Assembly: GCF_003148665.1 (NCBI RefSeq)
Contig: NZ_QGGQ01000006.1
Span: 222,899-286,898 of the forward strand
Direction of reading: 5' to 3'
DNA: 64,000 nucleotides
Source of the DNA: Maribacter polysiphoniae
Lineage (GTDB): Bacteria; Bacteroidota; Bacteroidia; Flavobacteriales; Flavobacteriaceae
Made by a program: the position numbers and the translations under genes. A model generated the notes under the pieces. The model worked only from the letters and a program-made list of their open reading frames with translations. It was not told where the DNA came from and made no database searches. Shown here piece after piece: positions 1 through 7,953 of the stretch. How positions within the stretch are numbered: the first letter of the stretch is position 1; each line of letters starts with the position of its first letter.

Positions 1-183
1 TTGAACATTGGCCCCTTCGCCATAACTACCATAGGAGTTTTCTGTTTCTGAGGCATTAACCCGTTCCCCCAATTTCATGCCTGCGCTTCCTATAGCATAT
101 CCAGAACTTGCTGAAAATTGCCATTGCCCATAAGATATGGTACTTACCAAAACAGCCGCGCATATTGTAATTAAACGTTTCAT
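1..183 (-). CDS. Secreted or outer-membrane protein, N-terminal fragment (cut by window edge)
   Basis: Reading leftward from the ATG at 183, the frame stays open to base 1. It gives 61 residues beginning MKRLITICAAVLVSTISYGQ, a clear Sec signal peptide with a cleavage site at about residue 19-20. After it comes WQFSASSGYAIGSAGMKLGE, which resembles the first strand of a small outer-membrane beta-barrel, but the fragment is too short to assign a family. The rest of the gene lies left of the window. Confidence 0.6.
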   Translation of the reverse strand, partial: MKRLITICAAVLVSTISYGQWQFSASSGYAIGSAGMKLGERVNASETENSYGSYGEGANVQ

Positions 184-678
184 AATTATTGATTTAGCGT
201 AATAATTTTAAATTAAATAATATGAAAAATCGGTTTTCCGAAGCTGTAACACCAAAACAATCCGACCTCATTCAAGAGGCATATTCTTTTGATTAGGAAA
301 GTGTTACGTATGCAATCGACAACCAAATTTAAACTATAGTCAAAGATACTTCTTTAATAAACTTGGATGTAATTGCAATTAAGTTTTAAGCAATGCTCAA
401 TACTTTAAAAGCATTACCTAGATTATCGTTAAAAATTATGGCCATTAAACCAATTAATCTTAATAAAATTATTAAAATGATTCGATTAAGCCTTATAACC
501 ACCAACCATGGTATTATTAAAAAATAGGGCACAACAACCAAACTACTTCACAAAAACAATGTATGGATTACAAGGTATTGCCCCCTCCGGATTTCCATTC
601 GGTTGGTATTTCCTAATTTAGGGACTTAAAACACCCCACGATACAAACCCGTTACCTGTCCGTTAAACCCATCACCTT
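184..678. other. Intergenic region, 495 bp
   Basis: AT-rich spacer between the leftward gene starting at 183 and the serine hydrolase remnant at 679. It must hold the promoter of the leftward gene, but I see no clean TAnnTTTG element. I see no RNA gene, repeat or credible small ORF. Confidence 0.5.
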
Positions 679-1071
679 ATGAAAAAACTTATTATATTAT
701 TGGTGTTCAATGCTTTGTTATACCAAAGTTATGGTCAGACAAACGATTCGATTACAAAAGAACTAACCCAAGCATTGGAACAGATTTATGCACAAGGACA
801 TATTATTGGTTTCTCCGTTGCTGTTGTCAATCAAGATGGGATAGTATTCGAGAAAGGACTGGGGTATGCCGATAGAAAGAAGAACATAGGATATTCGGAG
901 AATACGATTCAGAATATCGCCTCTATTTCCAAAACATTTATAGGTGTTGCCTTATTAAAAGCACAAGAAATAGGCAAAATCCTCATTATAAACACGGAGC
1001 TTGAAAAAGATGGAATCGAGGAATTTATTGACATATGGAAAACACTTGAGGATTTTGAAAACAAATTATAA
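679..1071 (+). pseudogene. Truncated beta-lactamase-family serine hydrolase
   Basis: The 130 residues start with a Sec signal (MKKLIILLVFNALLYQSYGQ). They continue as the N-terminal lobe of a class C beta-lactamase/DD-peptidase-like serine hydrolase: GIVFEKGLGYAD, then the nucleophile motif SxxK as SISK at about residues 82-85. Family members run to about 350-500 residues with YxN and HxG motifs, which are absent here. After residue 100 the sequence changes to a charged helix (EKDGIEEFIDIWKTLEDF) like the C-terminal extension of some such hydrolases, so an internal deletion joining N- and C-terminal ends is likely. It probably makes no active enzyme. Confidence 0.6.
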
Positions 1072-1152
1072 ATCGAATATGCCATCATAAATACGGTACC
1101 CTTTTGAAATACCTTATGCCGAAGACCGTGTATCGTTTATAAAACACAGTAA

Positions 1153-1653
1153 ATGGATAGGAATCTAACCCAAATCAATACGGAAATCTATACCCCATGT
1201 GGGTTTGATCTAACGGACTTTAAAACAGAACCGGAAGGTAAAGCATATGATGCCTGTCGATTTAAACTGAACGGACTCCATATAAGATGTAGAAACGCCA
1301 AGATCACACCTACAAAAACCGGGCAATTCGTTACTTTTTGGAAACGGAACGGCAACGGACCGATTGAACCTTTCAACGCAACCGACCAAATTGATTTTTA
1401 TATCGTGAATGTACGGTCAGCACATGGGTTCGGACAATTTGTTTTCCCGAAATCGGTACTGATTGAAAAAGGAATAATCTCCACGGAAAAGAAAGAAGGG
1501 AAAAGAGCCTTCCGGGTGTACCCGAAGTGGGACATAACAACAAACAAACAAGCGGAACGCACCCAAAAATGGCAATTGGATTATTTCTATCCCATCAATG
1601 AGGCAACCGACCTGACCAAGGTTTGCCAACTGTACGAAAAAAAACAATCTTAA
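1153..1653 (+). CDS. MepB family protein
   Basis: A 166-residue cytoplasmic protein without signal peptide. It matches the MepB family, named after the gene next to the Staphylococcus mepA efflux operon. The recognisable core is E-GKAYDACRFKLNG, RNAKITPTKTGQFVTFWKR and F-KSVLIEKGI. The biochemical function of MepB proteins is not established. Length is normal for the family and the frame is intact. It stands alone, 81 bp after the hydrolase remnant and convergent with the HxlR gene. Family assignment is from memory of the motif pattern. Confidence 0.8.
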   Translation: MDRNLTQINTEIYTPCGFDLTDFKTEPEGKAYDACRFKLNGLHIRCRNAKITPTKTGQFVTFWKRNGNGPIEPFNATDQIDFYIVNVRSAHGFGQFVFPKSVLIEKGIISTEKKEGKRAFRVYPKWDITTNKQAERTQKWQLDYFYPINEATDLTKVCQLYEKKQS

Positions 1654-1804
1654 GACCTAGCGCACGTTAAGACCAAAGTGCATTCCAATAGATCTAGAAC
1701 TGTATTCAACCTTTCATATGATTTCAAAGTAGGATATCACTGAAAATCCAATGCGATGCCATCTTAAACGTACTCCCAACTATTCTTGGAAAGACCAAGG
1801 GTTA

Positions 1805-2113
1805 CTAACTACAATCTTCAGAACCCCACTTATCCAAACTCCGTAGAATATGCTCAAGCGATCTTCCCCTGTCTGTCAATTTGTATTCAACCTTTGGAGG
1901 TACCACTGGAAAAACCTTTCTGGAAATGAGTCCGTCCCTTTCCAATTCCCGTACTGTTTGGGTAAACATCTTGTTTGATATTCCAGGAATTTTCTTTTGT
2001 AACAAGCCTGAACGCAATCCGCCTTCCAACAGATGAAATAGAACGAGCGGTTTCCACTTTGTCCCAATTAAACCCATGGTATAATTAAGAGGACATTGAA
2101 TATTTTTTTCCAT
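1805..2113 (-). CDS. HxlR family winged-helix transcriptional regulator
   Basis: A 102-residue HxlR-type DNA-binding protein. Typical family segments are CPLNYTMGLIGTKWKPLVLF at the N-terminus, the recognition region GISNKMFTQTVRELERDGLI, and the wing region PPKVEYKLTDRGRSLEHIL. The start at 2113 (MEKNIQCPLN) is chosen because family members begin a few residues before the conserved Cys-Pro, and because the predicted promoter at 2197-2223 would start transcription near 2190, making the longer in-frame start at 2191 unlikely. 2161 is an alternative. The gene is divergent from the VOC gene at 2236, which it probably regulates. HxlR proteins often sense reactive electrophiles or redox stress; the ligand here is unknown. 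Confidence 0.88.
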   Translation of the reverse strand: MEKNIQCPLNYTMGLIGTKWKPLVLFHLLEGGLRSGLLQKKIPGISNKMFTQTVRELERDGLISRKVFPVVPPKVEYKLTDRGRSLEHILRSLDKWGSEDCS

Positions 2114-2184
2114 TATCAAGATACAAGTATTTGATTTTCTTCTTTTTACTCTTTTAGGCATATATATTACTTTATAGTAAGTTA

Positions 2185-2215
2185 TTGCCATAATAACAAA
2201 TATAGCCTAATTTTG
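2185..2215 (+). promoter_or_regulatory. Promoter of the VOC gene
   Basis: TTG at 2185-2187, 20 bp spacer, then TAATTTTG at 2208-2215, matching the Bacteroidetes housekeeping pattern TTG-N(17-21)-TAnnTTTG. It places the start site about 15 bp before the ATG at 2236. It overlaps the opposing promoter. Confidence 0.65.
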
Positions 2216-2223
2216 TAATCCAA
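2197..2223 (-). promoter_or_regulatory. Promoter of the HxlR gene
   Basis: On the minus strand TATATTTG (2204-2197) matches TAnnTTTG, with TTG at 2223-2221, a slightly short 16 bp spacer. Transcription would start near 2190. The two divergent -7 boxes almost abut, so one bound regulator could block both. Confidence 0.55.
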
Positions 2224-2235
2224 TAAAGATAGCAT

Positions 2236-2748
2236 ATGACAAACAGTAAAGATTACCCTAAATCATTTTCCCATATCGGGATTACCGTGCCCAACATTAA
2301 TGAAGCCGTAAAATTTTATTCGGAAGTAATGGGCTGGTACATTATCATGGAACCTTCTAAGGTCAAAAAAGAAAAAAACACCGCAATTGGGCAAATGTGT
2401 ATTGATGTATTTGGAGAAGAATGGGAAACATTTGAAATTGCCCACTTGGCCACTTCGGACAGTATAGGAATAGAATTGTTTTCATTTCCACACGGAATCA
2501 AGGAATCCCCTGAATTCAACCCTTTCAATACTGGACTATTCCATTTTTGCATTCAAGACCCGAACATTGAAGCCCTAATTGAGAAAATAGTAGCTTATGG
2601 CGGCAAACAAAGAATGCCCATACGTGAGTATTACCCCAATGACAAGCCCTATAAGATGTGTTACGTGGAAGACCCTTTCGGTATTGTTTTCGAAATTTAC
2701 ACCCATAGTTATGAGCTAACGTATTCCTCAGGAGCCTATTCCAAATAA
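2236..2748 (+). CDS. VOC (glyoxalase/bleomycin-resistance fold) family protein
   Basis: A 170-residue single-chain VOC protein with two beta-alpha-beta modules. The first starts at SHIGITVPNINEAVKFYSEV (residues about 12-31). The second starts at FHFCIQDPNIEALIEKIVAYG and ends in MCYVEDPFGIVFEIY. Candidate metal ligands are the His of SHIGIT, the Glu of IELFSFP, the His of FHFC and the Glu of FEIY, so a metal-dependent lyase, dioxygenase or epimerase is possible. Substrate unknown. Divergent pairing with an HxlR regulator suggests a role against electrophilic or aromatic compounds (inference). Confidence 0.85.
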   Translation: MTNSKDYPKSFSHIGITVPNINEAVKFYSEVMGWYIIMEPSKVKKEKNTAIGQMCIDVFGEEWETFEIAHLATSDSIGIELFSFPHGIKESPEFNPFNTGLFHFCIQDPNIEALIEKIVAYGGKQRMPIREYYPNDKPYKMCYVEDPFGIVFEIYTHSYELTYSSGAYSK

Positions 2749-2819
2749 AAACGACCAATGCTTAACCTACATTCGTCCCTACAAAAGTAAATAAACACAG
2801 ATGGCAGAATTTAAAAGGC

Positions 2820-2877
2820 GGAAAGTGCATGGGGTCACCGTAACCGATGCACTTGCCGCATTTTTGCGGCACTTTCC
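2820..2877 (+). promoter_or_regulatory. Nested, mutually exclusive hairpins downstream of the VOC gene
   Basis: Three pairings are possible. AAGTGCAT (2823-2830) pairs perfectly with ATGCACTT (2847-2854), with an inner GGT/ACC stem. TGCCGCA (2854-2860) pairs with TGCGGCA (2865-2871) over a TTTT loop. GGAAAGTGC (2820-2828) can instead pair with GCACTTTCC (2869-2877). The last competes with both others. The short T run after it is weak, so it could be a terminator-like end or a switching RNA element. Confidence 0.45.
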
Positions 2878-3283
2878 CGTTTAATGATCATCATCCCTAT
2901 CCATTTCCCATACATTCCGCTTGGTTCGTCATCCAAACGCCTATCTTCTATGGGACGCATACAACATGACATATGAACGTAAATTATAAATTAGTGATAC
3001 AAAATAGTCTTTTTCCACATATAGATGTTTTGGATCTTGGTTTAGAAGTTGGCAACCTTTAATTTTGATATCCACGTTAGTTTTTTTTGACGGTATATAG
3101 CCCTTTTTATACCACTATTTTCGAACACACGGTATGTTCAAGGGTATGCCGAACCTAGCCTTTAAGACCATGAATAGACCCGTTACGAACAAACTGCAGC
3201 CTTCAATAGACCGTTTGGATTTAAAATCACCTTGCAACCAAAATAGGAGTACCATCCTGTACACCGCCTAAACCAATAAAACC
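2878..3283. other. Intergenic leader before the beta-mannosidase gene
   Basis: About 400 bp between the hairpin cluster and the ATG at 3284, with only one recognisable element, the candidate promoter at 3037-3067. If that is used, the transcript would carry a leader of about 210 nt. I see no conserved RNA fold or small ORF. Confidence 0.45.
3037..3067 (+). promoter_or_regulatory. Candidate promoter for the GH2 operon
   Basis: TTG at 3037-3039, 20 bp, then TAATTTTG at 3060-3067, matching the Bacteroidetes sigma-A pattern. It lies 217 bp upstream of the first GH2 gene. Confidence 0.4.
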
Positions 3284-5884
3284 ATGTTTAAAAGCAAAAA
3301 ATTACGCCAAAACTTTCTTTATATGTTGGTACTCATTTTTATGTCCGGTTGCGGCAATGACCCTGCCACCGCTGAAATCGATCTGTCTGACCATTGGACC
3401 TTCAAAAAAACCCAAGACACCCTTTGGAACAAAGCTACCGTGCCAGGGACGGTGCATACCGATCTCATGGAAATAGGGGAAATTCCGGACCCGTATTATC
3501 GCTTGAACGAACACGACCTGCAATGGATCGATAAGGAAGATTGGGAATACAGGACCACGTTCACCCTTACCAAGGAAGACCTTGAAAAACAACATTTAGA
3601 ACTCGATTTTCTAGGGCTCGATACCTACAGCCAAATATATCTGAACGATTCGCTGATCCTTCAAACCGATAATATGTTCCGAAATTATAAGGCGGAAGTA
3701 AAACCCATACTTCAGGAGGGTGGGAATACGCTGCGAATCGTATTCGAATCGCCTATTAAAAAAGGATTGGAAAAATATGATGCCTTAGGGTATAAAATCC
3801 CGGTATCGGACAATGATCTGGCGGCCATCGGCAAGGTCGAAGGCGATAAACAAGTGAGTATCTTTACCCGCAAGGCCGGTTACCATTTTGGTTGGGATTG
3901 GGGCCCCCGATTGGTCTCTTCGGGCATATGGAGACCCATAAAACTACGCAGTTGGAACCACCATAAGATAGATGACCTTTTTATTCAGCAAGACACCTTG
4001 GCCCAAAGTGCAAGCCTTACGGCCCAAATTGAATTGAGTGCGAGCGAAATCAATGAAAAATCAGAAATTGAGATCCTTGTCAATGATTCCATAATCAAAA
4101 AACAAGAGGTCGCCCTAGCCGTGGGGAAAAATAAGTTCACTATCCCTTTCAAGATAGAAAATCCGGAACTATGGTGGCCCAATGGTATGGGGGAACAGGT
4201 CTTGTACAACATCGAGGTCAAAGTCATATCAGACTCCTACATCGACCAAAAATCCCATAAAATAGGCCTTAGAACAGTAGAACTGATAAGGGAACCCGAT
4301 GCCTACGGAACATCATTCTATTTCAAGGTAAATGGGCATCCCGTTTTTATGAAGGGGGCCAATTACATTCCCCAGGATGCCTTTCTACCGCGCGCAAAGA
4401 AATCCAACTACGAGCATATACTAACCTCCGCCAAGGAGGCCAATATGAATATGCTCCGCGTTTGGGGCGGTGGTATTTATGAGAACGACGAATTTTATCA
4501 AATGTGCGACGAAATGGGACTACTTGTTTGGCAGGATTTTATGTTTGCCTGCGCCATGTTCCCCGGCGACCAAGGATTTCTTGACAATGTACGGCAAGAG
4601 GCCATAGACAATGTAAAAAGACTGCGCAACCATACTTCAATCGCCCTTTGGTGCGGAAATAATGAGATTCTCTCCGCCTGGGAAAACTGGGGCTGGAAGA
4701 ATCAGGTTGCCGAAGAACAGTCCCAACAGATTGCCGATACGATTTGGAAGGCCTATGATGACATCTTTCATAAAATACTTCCGGAAGTCGTTCAAAATTT
4801 CGATGGTAACCGGGCTTACTGGCCATCATCCCCGGAAAGTGATTTTGGGGAGCCGGAATCCCTGGAAAAAGGGGACGCCCATTATTGGATGGTCTGGTGG
4901 GGTAAAGAGCCGTTCGAAAAATATACCACAGAAATACCCCGATTTATGTCGGAGTACGGATTTCAATCCTTTCCAGAAATGTCAAGCGTTGAAAAATATA
5001 CGGTTCCCGAGGATTATGATATCTATTCCGAGGTCATGAAATCGCACCAAAGGTCGAGTATCGGCAATGAGACCATTGAGGAATATATGTTACGCCATTA
5101 CAAACGACCAAAGGATTTTGAAAGTTTCCTTTATGTTAGCCATCTATTACAGGCCCATGGCATCAAAGTGGGTATTGAGGCCCATAGAAGAAACAGGGAT
5201 CGTTGTATGGGTAGCTTGTACTGGCAGATCAATGACTGTTGGCCAGTAGCCTCTTGGTCGAGTATCGACTACTATGGAAAATGGAAGGCCCTTCATTATG
5301 AGGCCAAAAAATCCTTCGAAAATTTCTTGATCACTTTCGAAGAGCAGGCAGACAGCCTAAAGGTTTACATCGTGTCGGATTCCCTAAAACCCGTTGATGC
5401 AAAATTGAAGCTGCGCCTACTCGATTTTGAAGGAAACGCTATTGACCAATGGGAAGAACAGGTTGTTGTAGCACCGAACCAATCCAAGTCTTATTTTACA
5501 ATTCCAAAAAGGGATTTGATCAACAAGGATATTTCAAAAAATGTGCTGTTACAGGGTCAGATGATCGTTGGCGAAAAGGTCCATACCGAGAATTTACGCT
5601 ATTTATCCCCTTATAAATCCCTCGATTTTCCCAATCCGGAACTTTCTTTCGAGGTACATGAAAATACCGATGGTTTTGAAGTAACTTTGAGCACCCTGAA
5701 ATTGGCCAAGAGTGTCTTTCTATCCTCAGGATCCGATGCCAATTTCTCGGATAATTATTTTGATATGCTTCCAAATACCAAAAAAACAGTGTCCATAAAA
5801 AAAGGTGCAAACGAAAACCTGGCCTCATTTAAAGACAAACTTAAGGTGATCACCTTGGTAGATACTTTTACCCCGGATTTATAG
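3284..5884 (+). CDS. GH2 beta-mannosidase, lipoprotein
   Basis: An 866-residue glycoside hydrolase family 2 enzyme predicted to remove beta-1,4-mannosyl residues from the non-reducing ends of manno-oligosaccharides (EC 3.2.1.25). A lipoprotein signal ends at MSGC, with Cys at residue 23. The N-terminal jelly-roll begins near DHWTFKK. The TIM-barrel holds WCGNNE with the acid/base Glu461 and SEYGFQSFP with the nucleophile Glu557. Length and spacing fit bacterial beta-mannosidases of the Bacteroides type. HFGWDWGPRL is a further family motif. It is followed 65 bp later by a second GH2 gene, probably in the same transcript, and no SusC/SusD pair is nearby. Confidence 0.92.
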   Translation: MFKSKKLRQNFLYMLVLIFMSGCGNDPATAEIDLSDHWTFKKTQDTLWNKATVPGTVHTDLMEIGEIPDPYYRLNEHDLQWIDKEDWEYRTTFTLTKEDLEKQHLELDFLGLDTYSQIYLNDSLILQTDNMFRNYKAEVKPILQEGGNTLRIVFESPIKKGLEKYDALGYKIPVSDNDLAAIGKVEGDKQVSIFTRKAGYHFGWDWGPRLVSSGIWRPIKLRSWNHHKIDDLFIQQDTLAQSASLTAQIELSASEINEKSEIEILVNDSIIKKQEVALAVGKNKFTIPFKIENPELWWPNGMGEQVLYNIEVKVISDSYIDQKSHKIGLRTVELIREPDAYGTSFYFKVNGHPVFMKGANYIPQDAFLPRAKKSNYEHILTSAKEANMNMLRVWGGGIYENDEFYQMCDEMGLLVWQDFMFACAMFPGDQGFLDNVRQEAIDNVKRLRNHTSIALWCGNNEILSAWENWGWKNQVAEEQSQQIADTIWKAYDDIFHKILPEVVQNFDGNRAYWPSSPESDFGEPESLEKGDAHYWMVWWGKEPFEKYTTEIPRFMSEYGFQSFPEMSSVEKYTVPEDYDIYSEVMKSHQRSSIGNETIEEYMLRHYKRPKDFESFLYVSHLLQAHGIKVGIEAHRRNRDRCMGSLYWQINDCWPVASWSSIDYYGKWKALHYEAKKSFENFLITFEEQADSLKVYIVSDSLKPVDAKLKLRLLDFEGNAIDQWEEQVVVAPNQSKSYFTIPKRDLINKDISKNVLLQGQMIVGEKVHTENLRYLSPYKSLDFPNPELSFEVHENTDGFEVTLSTLKLAKSVFLSSGSDANFSDNYFDMLPNTKKTVSIKKGANENLASFKDKLKVITLVDTFTPDL

Positions 5885-5949
5885 TTAAAGCGATCAGACA
5901 CGATAAAACCACAATACAGTTCCATTAAACCCTAAAAATGAAATAGAAA

Positions 5950-7761
5950 ATGAACATGAAACCAATTAAAAGTGTACTCATCCTATTGTTTATCTCCTCT
6001 TTTACGACGCTTTTTGCACAGGAAAGGGAATTCTCCGATCTACTGCAAAATATCGATGCCAGGGAAAAAGTTTCATTGAACGGGTTGTGGGATATTATTA
6101 TTGACCCGCTTGAGAATGGCTATTACAACCATAGATTACAACCCATGGACAATGGGTACTTCAAAAATGCCAAAATGCAATCGCCCTCCGATCTTATTGA
6201 ATATAATTTTGACACCAGTGATCAGATTATGGTCCCAGGGGATTGGAATACCCAAATGGAAAAATTATACTACTACGAAGGTACCGTTTGGTATAAAAAG
6301 GACTTTAACTACACGGCCAAAACAAATGAATTGGTCTATCTGTACTTTGAAGCCGTAAATTATGAGGCAATCGTTTACCTCAATGGGGAACGTATAGGAA
6401 CCCACACGGGTGGGTATACCCCCTTTCAATTTGAGGTGACCGACAAGCTTAAGGAAGGGGATAATTTCGTAGTCGTCAAAGTCGACAATAAACGTAAACG
6501 TGAAAATGTACCCACGGTCAACCAAGATTGGTGGAACTACGGGGGCATTACCCGATCTGTTCATTTGATCTCAACACCTAAAACCCACATATCCGATTAT
6601 TCCATTCAATTGGCAAAAGGCAGTACCACCAACATTCAAGGCTGGGTAACCGTCGAAAATGGCTCTGATGGTGACAACGTGGAAATCAGCATTCCCGAAC
6701 TCCGTAAAAATGTAAAATCCGTTGTTAAAAATGGTAAAGCCAGTTTTTCGATAAAGGCGAAACCCACCCTATGGGAACCCAAAAACCCAAAACTGTACGA
6801 AGTCACTATAAAAACAGGAACCGACGAGATAACCGATACCATCGGGTTTAGAACCGTCTCTACGCAAGGGTCGAAAATTTTACTCAATGGAAAGGAAATC
6901 TTCCTAAAGGGTATAAGCATTCACGAAGAAGCCCCATTCAAAACAGGCCGGGTAACCTCGAAAGAAGAATGCAGGATATTGCTGCAATGGGCCAAGGAAC
7001 TAGGCTGTAATTATATTCGTTTGGCACATTATCCCCATAGTGAGACCATGGTTCGGGAAGCTGAAAAAATGGGCTTTATGATCTGGTCGGAAATACCCGT
7101 GTATTGGACCATCCTATTCGACAACAAGGATACCTACGCCAATGCCAAAAACCAACTTACCGAAATGATCTCCCGCGACAAGAACAGGGCTGCCATCCTT
7201 ATGTGGTCGGTGGCCAATGAAACCCCGGAAGGTGAAGCGCGACTCGATTTCTTGACCAATCTTGCCAATGAGGCCCGAAAATTGGACAATACCCGATTGA
7301 TAACCGCTGCTTTGGACACCCAAAGTGAAGGGGAAGGTGGCAAAATGATCGAAGACCCCTTGGGTAAAGCAGTCGATGTCATCGGAATAAACCATTATTG
7401 TGGCTGGTACGTTGACAAACCCCAAAAATGTTCCTCGGTAAAATGGGCCAGTGCCTATGACAAACCCATGATCATGAGCGAAGTGGGTGGCGGTGCCTTA
7501 TATGGTCTTCATGGTTCTAAAAATGAACGATGGACCGAAGAATATCAGGCCGAAGTGTATAGGACCAATATTGAAATGATGCGGAATATTGAATTTTTGT
7601 CCGGATTATCCCCTTGGATCTTAATGGACTTCCGCTCTTCAAGACGTCCTTTAAAACGAATTCAGGAAGATTTCAATAGAAAAGGTCTGATCTCTGAACA
7701 AGGCATGAAAAAACAGGCTTTTTATATTCTTCGTGATTATTATCTGAAGGAAAACAATTAG
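5950..7761 (+). CDS. GH2 beta-glucuronidase-like enzyme, exported
   Basis: A 603-residue GH2 protein with Sec signal ending SSFTTLFAQ, so periplasmic or secreted. The sugar-binding and immunoglobulin-like domains carry DWWNYGGITRSVHLI, a beta-glucuronidase hallmark. The barrel carries WSVANETP with acid/base Glu424 and MSEVGGG with nucleophile Glu511. Near the C-terminus Asn576-Arg-Lys578 fits the N-x-K motif that recognises the uronic-acid carboxylate in beta-glucuronidases, so a uronide substrate is more likely than a galactoside. With the beta-mannosidase upstream it could trim a mannose- and uronate-containing glycan (inference). A strong terminator follows at 7777. Confidence 0.85.
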   Translation: MNMKPIKSVLILLFISSFTTLFAQEREFSDLLQNIDAREKVSLNGLWDIIIDPLENGYYNHRLQPMDNGYFKNAKMQSPSDLIEYNFDTSDQIMVPGDWNTQMEKLYYYEGTVWYKKDFNYTAKTNELVYLYFEAVNYEAIVYLNGERIGTHTGGYTPFQFEVTDKLKEGDNFVVVKVDNKRKRENVPTVNQDWWNYGGITRSVHLISTPKTHISDYSIQLAKGSTTNIQGWVTVENGSDGDNVEISIPELRKNVKSVVKNGKASFSIKAKPTLWEPKNPKLYEVTIKTGTDEITDTIGFRTVSTQGSKILLNGKEIFLKGISIHEEAPFKTGRVTSKEECRILLQWAKELGCNYIRLAHYPHSETMVREAEKMGFMIWSEIPVYWTILFDNKDTYANAKNQLTEMISRDKNRAAILMWSVANETPEGEARLDFLTNLANEARKLDNTRLITAALDTQSEGEGGKMIEDPLGKAVDVIGINHYCGWYVDKPQKCSSVKWASAYDKPMIMSEVGGGALYGLHGSKNERWTEEYQAEVYRTNIEMMRNIEFLSGLSPWILMDFRSSRRPLKRIQEDFNRKGLISEQGMKKQAFYILRDYYLKENN

Positions 7762-7776
7762 ATTATTTTTCGTAGT

Positions 7777-7823
7777 AAACCTTGGTTATTGCCATGACTT
7801 TTGTCAATGACCAAGGTTTTTTT
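7777..7823 (+). terminator. Intrinsic terminator after the GH2 pair
   Basis: AAACCTTGGT-TATTG (from 7777) pairs with CAATGACCAAGGTTT, 15 bp with one G-U, 13-nt loop, followed by a run of seven T ending at 7823. Confidence 0.85.
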
Positions 7824-7953
7824 ATGCCTTTTCCTTAACATAATCAAGCAAAACCAATAGAAAACACATTGGTTACCCTGCATTTTTCTTATAGGTTTCT
7901 TACCTTTCAGATATAGCTTTCCAACGTTATGTAAAAACCTAAATACCAACCCT

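Noticed and set aside
4539..5039. Frames of about 100 codons in other phases inside the beta-mannosidase gene
   Set aside because: Arg/Pro/Ser-rich shadow translations of a conserved GH2 domain.
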